Part shown: positions 47,461 through 56,129 of the stretch, piece by piece | Position numbering within the stretch: the first letter of the stretch is position 1 | Layout of the letters: each line of letters starts with the position of its first letter | Assembly (NCBI RefSeq): GCF_023630705.1 | Contig: NZ_JALQEM010000040.1 | Coordinates: forward strand, 186,001 to 250,000 | Reading direction: 5' to 3' | DNA length: 64,000 nt | DNA from: Caballeronia sp. GAFFF1 | Lineage (GTDB): Bacteria; Pseudomonadota; Gammaproteobacteria; Burkholderiales; Burkholderiaceae | Position numbers and translations under genes: made by a program | The notes under the pieces: model-generated | The model's input: only the letters and a program-made list of their open reading frames with translations | The model's database searches: none | Told to the model about the DNA's origin: nothing

Positions 47461-47898
47461 ATGTCGCTCTTCGCACACGTCAAGTCAACCGCGATGGCCG
47501 TCGTGCTCGGTCTGTCCGCGTCTGCCGCAATGGCCGATGTGGTCGTCGTCGTATCGGCAAAAAACGCGGTGACGTCGCTCACCGAAAACCAGGTCGCCGA
47601 TATCTTCCTCGGGCGCACCGGCTACTTTCCGTCGGGCGAGGAAGCCGTCCCGCTCGACCAGCCGGAAGATTCGGTGCTGCGCGCGGACTTCTATCGCGAC
47701 TGCACGGGCAAGTCGGCATCGCAACTGCGCGCTTACTGGTCGAAGCTGATTTTCACCGGCCGCGCGCAGCCGCCGCGCGAACTCGCCGATGCCGCCGCGA
47801 TCAAGCGCTATCTCCAGTCCCGACCGCAAGCCATCGCCTACATCGACAAGAAAGATGTCGATGCGAGCGTGAAGGTCGTGCTGGCTCCGCGTCCCTGA
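47461..47898 (+). CDS. Small periplasmic PstS-like (phosphate-binding type) protein
   Basis: 145 residues. Signal peptide ending ASAAMADV; the mature domain VVVVVSAKNAVTSLTENQVA, DIFLGRTGYFPSGEEAVPLD, SASQLRAYWSKLIFTGRAQPP and PQAIAYIDKKDVD is a single-lobe version of the PstS fold. Such short forms accompany porins and signalling proteins rather than Pst permeases. Nine bases separate it from the porin gene and ten from the next gene. Confidence 0.82.
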   Translation: MSLFAHVKSTAMAVVLGLSASAAMADVVVVVSAKNAVTSLTENQVADIFLGRTGYFPSGEEAVPLDQPEDSVLRADFYRDCTGKSASQLRAYWSKLIFTGRAQPPRELADAAAIKRYLQSRPQAIAYIDKKDVDASVKVVLAPRP

Positions 47899-47908
47899 GC
47901 CGCCGTTC

Positions 47909-50900
47909 ATGATCGATCTCGACAAGACCCGCGTGGTTGCATCGCTCGTCGAAGGCGTCGGCGGACGGGCTTCGTTCGCTCCGTCGCCCGGTCCCACGGG
48001 TGGCGGCGAACGCCAGTCGCGCCGTGCGCTCGAAGCGCACGTGCTGATCCCGGTCTTCGCAGGCTTCCTGCTCGCGATCATCTGGACGATCGTGCTGCAA
48101 TTCGTTCACACGCAACATCAGGCCGCCGAAGTGGCGGCAGCCGAGCTGAGCCGCGAACTCGCCGATACGTATGAGGCGCAGCTCGTGCGCAACCTCGCGA
48201 CCATCGACCAGACGCTTCGCACCGTGCAGTTCGCGTACGGCGCGAACGGCGCGAGCAGTCTCGCGCGGCTGGAAGACCAGGGGCTGCTGCCGTCGTCGAT
48301 CGTCTTTCGCATCGCCATCGCCGATGCCAACGGGCGGCTCGTCGCGACGAATCGGCCAGGCATGGCGAGCGATGCATCGGATGAGCCGTGGTTCGCCGCC
48401 CAGCGCGATCGCCCGTACGACGCCCGCGCGCCGTTCATGAGCCGCGTGGCGCAGTCGGGCAAGGACGGCGCGCCCGAAGTAACGTTCAGCCGGCGTCTGC
48501 GCGACGCGAGCGGCCGCTTCGGCGGCGCGGTCATGCTGTCGTTCGATCCGTCGTATCTGACGAGCAACTACGATGCGGCGCGCATGGGCAAACGCGGACT
48601 GCTCGCCGTGCTCGGCCCGGACGGTGTCGCGCGCGCGGAGCAGATCGGCGAATCGTTGTCGTGGGGCACGTCCTATGCCGGCGACGCGCTCGCCACGGTG
48701 CGCGACGCGTCGCAGCGGGCCATCGCGCGTCCGTGGGACCGCGGCGCACGCCGCTATGCGAGCGTGCGAGAGTTGCCCGGCTATGCGCTCACCGCCGTGG
48801 TCGGTCTCGATCAGGACGAGCAACTCGCCGAATTCGGCCGACGCCGGCGCGCAGACTTCCTTTGGACGGGCGCGCTGAGTCTCGCGGTCATCGCGATCGC
48901 CGCCGCACTGAGCCGGTCGAGCTGGCAACTGGCGTTGAGCCGGCGGCGCGAGCGGCAAGCCCAGCAGACGTACTTCGCTGCCTCCGAGGCGAGCATCGAC
49001 GCGTTTCTGGTGTTCAGCGCGGTGCGCGGTCACGGCGGCGTCATCGACGATTTCGTCTTGCAGGCGACCAACCGGCGCGGCGTGGAAATTCTGGGCGTGC
49101 CGCGCGAGAAGCTGATCGGCAGCGCGCTCGATGAAGCCTTCGCCGGCGCGCGCGCCGATGGCGTGCTGGACGAGTTCGTTGCGGTGGCGACCACGCTGGA
49201 AGTGCGCGAGCACGAGTGGCAGCAGCGCCGCGCCGACGGGCAGACCCTGTGGCTGTATCGGCAGGTCGTGCCGGTCGACGGCGGCGTGGTAGCCATCGTG
49301 CGCGATGTCAGTGCTCGCAAGTCGTCGGAGGCGCGGCGCGTCGAACAGAGCCGTATCCTGGAGATGATCGCGAAGAGCGTGCCGCTCGACGAAGTGCTGG
49401 ATCGCATCGTGCGCGGGCTGGAATCGCAGATTCCGGGCGCGCGCTGCGCGGTGTTGCTGCGCGAAGGCGGCGGCCATCTGCTGCGCGTCGGGGCGGCGCC
49501 GAGTTTGCCCGAGACGTTCCACGAGGCCGTGGCGCAAACGCGCATCAACGCCGACGCGCGTCTGAGCGGCAAGGCGACCTACACGCGTCAGCCGGTGTGC
49601 GTGGTGGACGTCGCGCGTGATGCTGCCGTGGCGAGCGAACTGGCGATCGCCGGTCTCGCGGACGTGCGTTCGAGCTGGGCGTTCCCGGTGTTGTCGGCGG
49701 ACGGCGCGGCCGTCGGCGAGGTGACGGTCTACACGCACGGCATGCTTCGCCCGAGCGAAGCCGAATCGCAGGCCATCGCGCTCGCCACGCGTATCGCGGG
49801 CATCGCCATTCAGCGAAGCCTCGCCGAGGAGCGCATCCGCCACATGGCGAACCACGACTCGCTCACCGGGCTGCCGAACCGCACGCTGCTGTCGGATCGA
49901 CTGAAGCAGGCGCTATTGCAGGCGCAGCGCTACGGGCGCGGCGTGACGACGATCTTCATCGATCTCGACAACTTCAAGCTCATCAACGACAGCCTCGGAC
50001 ATCGCGCAGGCGACGAACTGCTGCAGACGGTCGCCGAGCGCATGTCCCAGACGGTGCGCAGCACGGACACCGTGGTGCGGCTCGGAGGCGACGAGTTCGT
50101 GATCGTCCTGCTCGAGGACGACCAGAGCGGGTCGGGCGTCGTCGAAACAGTGGAGCGGCTGCGCGAGGCGATTCTTCAGCCCGCGAAGCTGCAAGGGCAG
50201 AACTATCAGGTGAGTTGCAGCCTCGGCTATGCGAGTTACCCGAACGACGGTCGGGACGCCGACACGCTGCTGATGAACGCCGATGCCGCCATGTATCACG
50301 CGAAGGAACAGGGGCGCAACAACTGCCAGGCGTACACCGCCGACATGAACCAGAAGGTTCACGAGCGCCTGCGATATCAGGAACAGTTGCGTCACGCGCT
50401 CAGCAATGGCGAGTTCCGTCTCGTCTATCAGCCGCAGGTCGATCTGGACTTGCGCGTGATCAACGGCATCGAGACGTTGCTGCGCTGGGATCATCCGACC
50501 GATGGCGTCGTCTCGCCCTCGACGTTCATTCCGATTGCGGAAGAAACGGGACTGATCCTGCCGATCGGCGACTGGGTGCTGCGCGAGGCCTGCCGGCAAA
50601 ACAAGGCGTGGCAGGACGAAGGGCTGCCGCCCGTGACCGTGGCCGTCAACGTGTCGGCGCGACAGTTCCTGCAAAAGGGACTCGCGCAGCAGGTGCAACA
50701 TGCGCTCGACGAAAGCGGCCTCGCGCCTGAATATCTGGAACTGGAGATCACCGAGAGCGTCATCATGCAGGACCTCGACGGCGCGATAGGGACGATGTGC
50801 GATCTCCAGGCGATGGGCGTGAAGCTTTCCATCGACGACTTCGGCACGGGCTATTCGAGCCTGTCGGCGTTGAAGCACTTTCCGATTGCACGCCTGAAGA

Positions 50901-51169
50901 TCGACCAGTCATTCGTGCGCGAACTGCCGGGCAGGGCCGACGACCGGGCAATCGTAATGGCGGTGATCTCCCTCGGACGTCAGCTCGATCTCAAGGTCAT
51001 TGCCGAAGGCGTCGAAAGCGATCAGCAGCTCGCGTTCCTTCGCGAGAGCGCCTGCACGGAAATACAGGGCTACCGATACAGTCGCCCGCTGACGCCCGAT
51101 GCGATGAAAGCGCTATTGCAGCAGCCGTTCTCGTGGCCGGAATTGCAGCCGGAAACAAGCGAGCTATAA
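47909..51169 (+). CDS. Membrane-bound GGDEF-EAL protein with Cache, PAS and GAF sensors
   Basis: 1086 residues. TM1 near 43-65, periplasmic Cache-like sensor (70-310), TM2 near 315-335, a PAS segment (about 350-470), GAF (490-635), GGDEF (645-805) and EAL (825-1075). GGDEF is intact near 725 with the product-inhibition site RSTD five residues before it. The EAL motif reads ETLLRW instead of EALLRW, but the other catalytic residues (VNVSARQF, ITESV, DDFGTGYSSL, AEGVES, IQGYRYSRP) are kept. It should both make and degrade c-di-GMP in response to a periplasmic signal, perhaps from the PstS-like protein encoded just upstream. Confidence 0.92.
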   Translation: MIDLDKTRVVASLVEGVGGRASFAPSPGPTGGGERQSRRALEAHVLIPVFAGFLLAIIWTIVLQFVHTQHQAAEVAAAELSRELADTYEAQLVRNLATIDQTLRTVQFAYGANGASSLARLEDQGLLPSSIVFRIAIADANGRLVATNRPGMASDASDEPWFAAQRDRPYDARAPFMSRVAQSGKDGAPEVTFSRRLRDASGRFGGAVMLSFDPSYLTSNYDAARMGKRGLLAVLGPDGVARAEQIGESLSWGTSYAGDALATVRDASQRAIARPWDRGARRYASVRELPGYALTAVVGLDQDEQLAEFGRRRRADFLWTGALSLAVIAIAAALSRSSWQLALSRRRERQAQQTYFAASEASIDAFLVFSAVRGHGGVIDDFVLQATNRRGVEILGVPREKLIGSALDEAFAGARADGVLDEFVAVATTLEVREHEWQQRRADGQTLWLYRQVVPVDGGVVAIVRDVSARKSSEARRVEQSRILEMIAKSVPLDEVLDRIVRGLESQIPGARCAVLLREGGGHLLRVGAAPSLPETFHEAVAQTRINADARLSGKATYTRQPVCVVDVARDAAVASELAIAGLADVRSSWAFPVLSADGAAVGEVTVYTHGMLRPSEAESQAIALATRIAGIAIQRSLAEERIRHMANHDSLTGLPNRTLLSDRLKQALLQAQRYGRGVTTIFIDLDNFKLINDSLGHRAGDELLQTVAERMSQTVRSTDTVVRLGGDEFVIVLLEDDQSGSGVVETVERLREAILQPAKLQGQNYQVSCSLGYASYPNDGRDADTLLMNADAAMYHAKEQGRNNCQAYTADMNQKVHERLRYQEQLRHALSNGEFRLVYQPQVDLDLRVINGIETLLRWDHPTDGVVSPSTFIPIAEETGLILPIGDWVLREACRQNKAWQDEGLPPVTVAVNVSARQFLQKGLAQQVQHALDESGLAPEYLELEITESVIMQDLDGAIGTMCDLQAMGVKLSIDDFGTGYSSLSALKHFPIARLKIDQSFVRELPGRADDRAIVMAVISLGRQLDLKVIAEGVESDQQLAFLRESACTEIQGYRYSRPLTPDAMKALLQQPFSWPELQPETSEL

Positions 51170-51207
51170 ACCGTTGGCATCGATAGCGGCGTGGCTTCCC
51201 GCGCTTT

Positions 51208-51227
51208 CGACCGGCGAGCGCCGGTCG
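51208..51227. terminator. GC-rich hairpin between convergent genes
   Basis: Perfect 9-bp arms CGACCGGCG / CGCCGGTCG between the GGDEF-EAL gene and the SulP gene. No T-tract on either side. Confidence 0.45.
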
Positions 51228-51234
51228 TCGATGC

Positions 51235-52776
51235 TTACTCCGGCCTGAGCCGCATGCGCAATCGCGGCGGTTCCGCGCGCGGCATCTGCCTGCATTCCAC
51301 ATGCATGCCTTTGGCGGGCGCATCGGCAATGAACTTGTCGATGATCTCGCGCACGTCGCCATCGACATGATCGGCGCGCGTGGCATCGATGATGACGGTC
51401 GCGCCATTCGGGATCGTGCGCAGATGATGCTTGAGCGTCACCTTGCTCAGGAACGACACGTCCTTGCGAAAGGACAGAAGATAGTGGTCGTCGTGCTGCG
51501 CCATGGTGATGGGCCGCCTGAGATTCGCGCGCAACGCCAGCAGCAGGCTGCAGGCTATGCCGAGCAGGATGCCCATCAGCAAGTCGGTCAGTAACACGCC
51601 TGCAATCGTGGCGATGAACGGCAGGAAGCGCTCCATGCCTTGTCGGGCTATGGCGGCAAACAACGAAGGCTTCGCCAGTTTGAGACCCGTGAAGATCAGA
51701 ATCGCTGCGAGACATGCGAGCGGAATCAGGTTGATGACGCTGGTGAGCGCAAACACGCTCACCAGCAGCAGCGCGCCATGAATGAACGATGCCCAACGGC
51801 TTTGCGCGCCCGCATGCACGTTGGCCGAACTGCGCACGATGACCGATGTGATCGGCAACGCGCCTATCGCGCCCGCCATCATGTTGCCGATGCCCTGCGC
51901 CTTCAACTCGCGGTCGGGATGCGCGGCGCGCTTCTTCGGATCGAGTTGTTCGACGGCTTCGAGGCTGAGCAAGGTCTCCAGACTCGCGACGATGGCAAGC
52001 GTCACTGCAAGACGCCATACATTCGGATTGACGAGCTCCGCGAAGTTGGGAAGTTCGAGCGCAGCAGCAAACGCGCCGAACGATTCGAGCGCGGGCAACG
52101 CAACGCGATGCTGCGCAGGCGGCGCAATGCCGGGCGCGAACATATCGAGTAGCAACGTCATGCCAATGCCCAGTGCCACGACTGCGAGCGGCGCGGGGAC
52201 CGCGCGCACGATCGCAAAGCGGCGCCACGCGCGCGTTTCCCAGGCCGCGAGCATGGCAAGCGACACGATGGCGACAAGGCTCGCGGCAATCGAAACGGGA
52301 CCGAACGGCGTATTCAGCATGCCGGCACCGCTTGCTGCCGGCGCGCCTTCATTGGCGAAACCCGCAGCCAGCGGGATCTGCTTGATGACGAGCAAGAGGC
52401 CGATGGCCGCCAGCATGCCCTTGATGACCGACGACGGCACATAGGCCGCGAAGCGCCCCGCCTTCAGCAGGCCGAAGCCGAACTGGATCGCGCCGGATAG
52501 CACTACCGCAAGCAGAAATGCAGAGAAGCTGCCGAGGCCCGCGATTCCATCTACGACGATGACGATGAGCCCCGCCGCGGGTCCGCTCACGCTGAGTTGT
52601 GAACCGCTCAGCAACGCAACGACGAGCCCGCCGATGATCCCCGACAGGAGCCCCGCGAACGGCTCGACGCCCGACGCATTGGCGATGCCTAGACATAGCG
52701 GCATCGCGACAAGAAAAACGACTGTGCCCGCGAACAGGTCGCGCGGAAAGTCGGCTAAACGATTGGCTGGTTTCAT
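51235..52776 (-). CDS. SulP-family anion transporter, probable bicarbonate uptake
   Basis: 513 residues, about twelve membrane segments, with the SulP start DFPRDLFAGTVVFLVAMPLCLGIA-like pattern, GLLSGIIGGLVVALLSGSQL, VIVRSSANVHAGAQSRWASF and a C-terminal STAS-like part (ATVIIDATRADHVDGDVREI) with Asp instead of the phosphorylated Ser. The beta-carbonic anhydrase gene lies 52 bases upstream in the same direction; SulP-carbonic anhydrase pairs are usually bicarbonate systems. Sulfate remains possible. Confidence 0.88.
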   Translation of the reverse strand: MKPANRLADFPRDLFAGTVVFLVAMPLCLGIANASGVEPFAGLLSGIIGGLVVALLSGSQLSVSGPAAGLIVIVVDGIAGLGSFSAFLLAVVLSGAIQFGFGLLKAGRFAAYVPSSVIKGMLAAIGLLLVIKQIPLAAGFANEGAPAASGAGMLNTPFGPVSIAASLVAIVSLAMLAAWETRAWRRFAIVRAVPAPLAVVALGIGMTLLLDMFAPGIAPPAQHRVALPALESFGAFAAALELPNFAELVNPNVWRLAVTLAIVASLETLLSLEAVEQLDPKKRAAHPDRELKAQGIGNMMAGAIGALPITSVIVRSSANVHAGAQSRWASFIHGALLLVSVFALTSVINLIPLACLAAILIFTGLKLAKPSLFAAIARQGMERFLPFIATIAGVLLTDLLMGILLGIACSLLLALRANLRRPITMAQHDDHYLLSFRKDVSFLSKVTLKHHLRTIPNGATVIIDATRADHVDGDVREIIDKFIADAPAKGMHVECRQMPRAEPPRLRMRLRPE

Positions 52777-52828
52777 GTTCTCGAATGACTTTTAGGGCGA
52801 AGTTGTGGCCTGCGGCGTCACCGCACGC

Positions 52829-53488
52829 TCAGCGGGCGGCAAGTTCTGCTGTCTTGAGCGCTTCGGAAGCCACGCGTTCTACGGGTCGCGCTGCATCATC
52901 GTCATAAGCGGATGCAAGCTCCTTGATAAGGCCGTCGTGCAGGCCGAAGATCCAGCCATGCACGAGCGGCGGCGTCTCGCGCGTACGAACGACAGGCTCG
53001 GCACGCAGCAGGCGCACTTGTTCGAGGACATTGAGTTCCGCGAGCCGGTTCGTGCGCGCATCCAGATCGGAGAGGTGTTGCAGTTCGTGCCGATGCGCTT
53101 GGGCGAGCGCGCATAACGGGGCGATGCGTCGATTCACATGCGGCAGATCGCGCGAAAGCGGCAGCAAGGACGCGCGCACGCCGCCGCAGCCGTAATGCCC
53201 GCAGACGATGATGTGATCGACCTTCAGCACTTTCACCGCGTATTCGATGACGCTCATGGTGTTGTCATCGGAAGGACTGAACACATTGGCGATGTTGCGA
53301 TGAACGAACAGATCGCCGGGATTGCACTGCGTGACGGTCTCGGCGGGCACGCGGCTGTCCGCGCAGCCGATCCACAGGACCTTCGGGCTTTGCCCTTGCG
53401 CGAGTTGAGGGAAGAACTGCGGATCGGTTTCGGCCGTTTCCCGGGCCCAGGCAATGTTGGCTACCAACATCCGTTTCGGTCGATTCAT
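52829..53488 (-). CDS. Beta-class carbonic anhydrase
   Basis: 219 residues. Zinc-binding Cys-Asp pair in IGCADSRVPAE, then His and Cys in IIVCGHYGCGGVRA, and VHRNIANVF between them: all catalytic residues of beta-carbonic anhydrase, which interconverts CO2 and bicarbonate in the cytoplasm. It precedes and probably is cotranscribed with the SulP transporter, implying joint inorganic carbon supply or pH control. Confidence 0.93.
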   Translation of the reverse strand: MNRPKRMLVANIAWARETAETDPQFFPQLAQGQSPKVLWIGCADSRVPAETVTQCNPGDLFVHRNIANVFSPSDDNTMSVIEYAVKVLKVDHIIVCGHYGCGGVRASLLPLSRDLPHVNRRIAPLCALAQAHRHELQHLSDLDARTNRLAELNVLEQVRLLRAEPVVRTRETPPLVHGWIFGLHDGLIKELASAYDDDAARPVERVASEALKTAELAAR

Positions 53489-53752
53489 ACGGTTTCTCCG
53501 GAGTGAAGGGCATACGATATTACGAAAACCTTTCAGGAGAGAAGTTTAGAAAGGTAAGCAAATAATTCGAGGCTTGCGGCACCTTCGGTTCCGGGGTCTG
53601 CCGCGTTCATCGGCTTTGCGCGAGCTGGCCAATGACTTGCCGCCGCAGCTTTGCGATAAGCGCGAATGTACATTTGCGCCGCCCACCCCTAGAGAGCACT
53701 CAAGGAATCGGTAATGTTGCCGTAAACAAGGGTTTTCCCTAAGCAACGAATA

Positions 53753-55297
53753 ATGAAAAATATTCCGTTCCGCGTCCGCATGTGGATTCCCCTCGCGATC
53801 AGCCTCGTGTGCCTCACCGCGCTTTCGATCTTCGATGCGTTCGAAATGCGCGCGATCCGATTCGAGGAACGCCGCTCCACGCTCGGCGCGGTCACGGACG
53901 CTGCCCTCAATACGATCAAAGACTATGCGGCGAAAGTGCAGACCGGCCAGCTTACGGACGCCGAAGCACGCAAACAGGCGGCCGAGCGCGTGCGCGTGAT
54001 GCGTTACGGCGGCGATGGCTATTTCGCCATCATCGATCCCAATGTCACGCTGGTGATGCACTCCACGAAGCCGGAGATGGAAGGCAAGAGTGCCAAAGAT
54101 GTTCACGACAAAGACGGCATTCACATGTGGTCCGATGCGGTAGCGCTTGCGCAGCGCGACGGCCAGGGCTTTCTGCGGTATAGCTGGCCGAAGCCGGGCG
54201 CGAGCGAGAGTGTGCCCAAGCTCAGCCGTGTTGCCTCCTATGCGCCGTGGCAATGGACGATTCTGACGGGCGTCTACCTCGATGATCTTCAGGCCGACTT
54301 CATGCGGTCGGTCTATCGCGCGCTTCTGGTATTCGCTGGCATGGCTGCGCTGCTTGCGCTGACGACAGTTTTGTTGAACCGCTCCCTGCGACGCACGCTT
54401 GGCGGCGAGCCCGAATATGCGGTTCGAATCGCAGACGGGATTGCGAGCAACGACCTATCGACGTCGGTCGTGACCGAAGCGGGCGATCGCACGAGCCTTC
54501 TCTATTCGATCAGCCGTATGCAGGAGCAACTCAAGCAGACCGTCACGGCCATCAAGACGTCCGCGGATTCAATCGCTACTGCGTCCAAGGAAATTGCGGC
54601 CGGCAACCTCGATCTTTCGGTGCGTACAGAAGAACAGGCGGCATCACTCCAGCAGACTGCAGCGAGCATGGAAGAATTGACGTCGACGGTGACGAATAAT
54701 GCGACTAATGCGCACGAAGGGAACCGTCTGGCGTCCGCAGCGGCAGACGTCGCGCACCGCGGAGCGAGCGTGGTCTCCGATGTCGTGGCGACGATGGAAG
54801 CGATCAACGGCGACTCCAGGCAGATCGCGGAGATCGCCGGAATCATCGAGGGCATAGCGTTTCAGACCAACATCCTGGCACTGAATGCTGCCGTCGAAGC
54901 CGCACGCGCGGGCGAGCACGGCCGGGGCTTTGCCGTGGTTGCCTCGGAAGTGCGCTCCCTCGCGCAACGGTCGTCAGCGGCATCGAAAGAAGTGCGGGAA
55001 CTGATCGACAGGTCCGTTGAACGAGTCCGCGCTGGAACGACGCACGTCGAGGACGCCGGCGAGACCATGACGGAGATGACGGAAGCCATCAAGCGAGTCA
55101 CTGTGCTGATGAGCCAGATTGCCGCAGCATCTGAAGAACAGAGCAAAGGCATCGGACAGGTCAACCAGGCGGTATCGCAGATGGACCAGGTGACGCAACA
55201 GAACGCTGCGCTCGTTGAAGAGGCCGCGGCTGCGACGAATGCGCTCGAAGCTCAAGCCGGCGAGTTGCGCGCGTCAACGGCGGTTTTTGTCGTCTGA
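53753..55297 (+). CDS. Methyl-accepting chemotaxis protein with single Cache domain
   Basis: 514 residues. TM1 (residues 10-30), a periplasmic sCache_2 sensor (VRVMRYGGDGYFAIIDPNVT, HMWSDAVALAQRDGQGFLRY), TM2 (about 187-207), HAMP-like segment, and a signalling domain whose tip IAFQTNILALNAAVEAARAG and GRGFAVVASEVRSLAQRSSA are fully conserved. Routes a chemical signal (family members sense small carboxylates) to CheA. Stands alone upstream of the decayed sugar locus. Confidence 0.92.
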   Translation: MKNIPFRVRMWIPLAISLVCLTALSIFDAFEMRAIRFEERRSTLGAVTDAALNTIKDYAAKVQTGQLTDAEARKQAAERVRVMRYGGDGYFAIIDPNVTLVMHSTKPEMEGKSAKDVHDKDGIHMWSDAVALAQRDGQGFLRYSWPKPGASESVPKLSRVASYAPWQWTILTGVYLDDLQADFMRSVYRALLVFAGMAALLALTTVLLNRSLRRTLGGEPEYAVRIADGIASNDLSTSVVTEAGDRTSLLYSISRMQEQLKQTVTAIKTSADSIATASKEIAAGNLDLSVRTEEQAASLQQTAASMEELTSTVTNNATNAHEGNRLASAAADVAHRGASVVSDVVATMEAINGDSRQIAEIAGIIEGIAFQTNILALNAAVEAARAGEHGRGFAVVASEVRSLAQRSSAASKEVRELIDRSVERVRAGTTHVEDAGETMTEMTEAIKRVTVLMSQIAAASEEQSKGIGQVNQAVSQMDQVTQQNAALVEEAAAATNALEAQAGELRASTAVFVV

Positions 55298-55314
55298 CGC
55301 ATGACTGCCGCTCG

Positions 55315-55716
55315 CTATCGCACCGCGACTTCATATTCCGGCACGACGGTCACTGCGGTGAGCTCGGCGATCTGCCCTTCGACGCATGGCCGCGGATCGA
55401 ATTGCGAGTCGAGATAGATCGGGGCGTCGGCGCGAAGCGGGAGTATCGTCAGCACGAGCGGCGCATGCGGATCAATCAACGTGGCGATATGCTGGCGGCC
55501 CTGACCGATTCCCGTGAGGTTGTACTCGTTCTCTATCTGCACGCCGATGACCGGCCCGCCGTCCTTCCACAGCAGTCCGTTCAGCTGACGCGCAATTTCG
55601 CCATAGAAGCGGCGCACGTGGTCCAGATACAGCGAATCGTCGCTACGCGTCGGCATCTGATCGACAATCCAGTCCGGCAGTCCGCCATAACGGACCTCCG
55701 CATGAACCCAGGGTAA
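55315..55716 (-). pseudogene. Remnant of a GH35-type beta-galactosidase gene
   Basis: The frame reads PWVHAEVRYGGLPDW, FYGEIARQLNGLLW and GPVIGVQIENEYN, which are the catalytic-domain motifs of glycoside hydrolase family 35 (the Glu in IENEYN is catalytic). The family has about 600 residues or more; only about 130 remain. The N-terminus is cut at about 55715, and the sequence changes character after RQHIATL, where catalytic-domain wording jumps to LTILPLRADAPIYLDSQFD, probably the family C-terminus, so an internal deletion is also likely. The open part starting at 55656 cannot give an active enzyme. Confidence 0.65.
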
Positions 55717-56129
55717 AGCCGAACATGGGCTACTTCCAGTTCCCGATCATCGACTCGAATGTTCCGACGGCGGAAGACGGGCCGGTCGAATCGCTGCATA
55801 TTCCGTCGAAGGCGAAGAACAAGAGCGACGCGCATGCGTTCCTCTCTTTCGTCGAAACGCCGGAGATGGGCGCCAAACTGGCCAAGGGACTCGGCTCGCT
55901 CTCCGCGAACAGCAAGTCGCCGGAACCGGAAGATCCGATATCGAAGATCGGATTCCAGATTCTCTCGAACACCAAGGGCGGCATTGCGCAGTTCTATGAC
56001 CGCGACATGACCAAGGAAATGGCCGACGAAGGCATGAAGGGCATGCAGCAGTTCGTGGCCGACCCGTCGAAGCTCGACGCCATTCTTGCCCAACTCGCAC
56101 AGACACGGCAGCGTATCTATAAGAAGTGA
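55716..56129 (+). pseudogene. C-terminal fragment of a sugar ABC transporter binding protein
   Basis: From 55725 the frame reads MGYFQFPIIDSNVPTAEDGP, HIPSKAKNKSDAHAFLSFVE and ISKIGFQILSNTKGGIAQFY, the C-terminal third of a family 1 extracellular sugar-binding protein (about 135 of 420 residues). There is no signal peptide, no ribosome site and no permease next to it. It abuts the truncated 5' side of the GH35 remnant, so one deletion or rearrangement removed the start of both genes. Confidence 0.65.

Noticed and set aside
47801..49855. Open frame of 684 codons on the minus strand
   Set aside because: Antisense to the GGDEF-EAL gene with the same Arg/His-rich composition and no motif.
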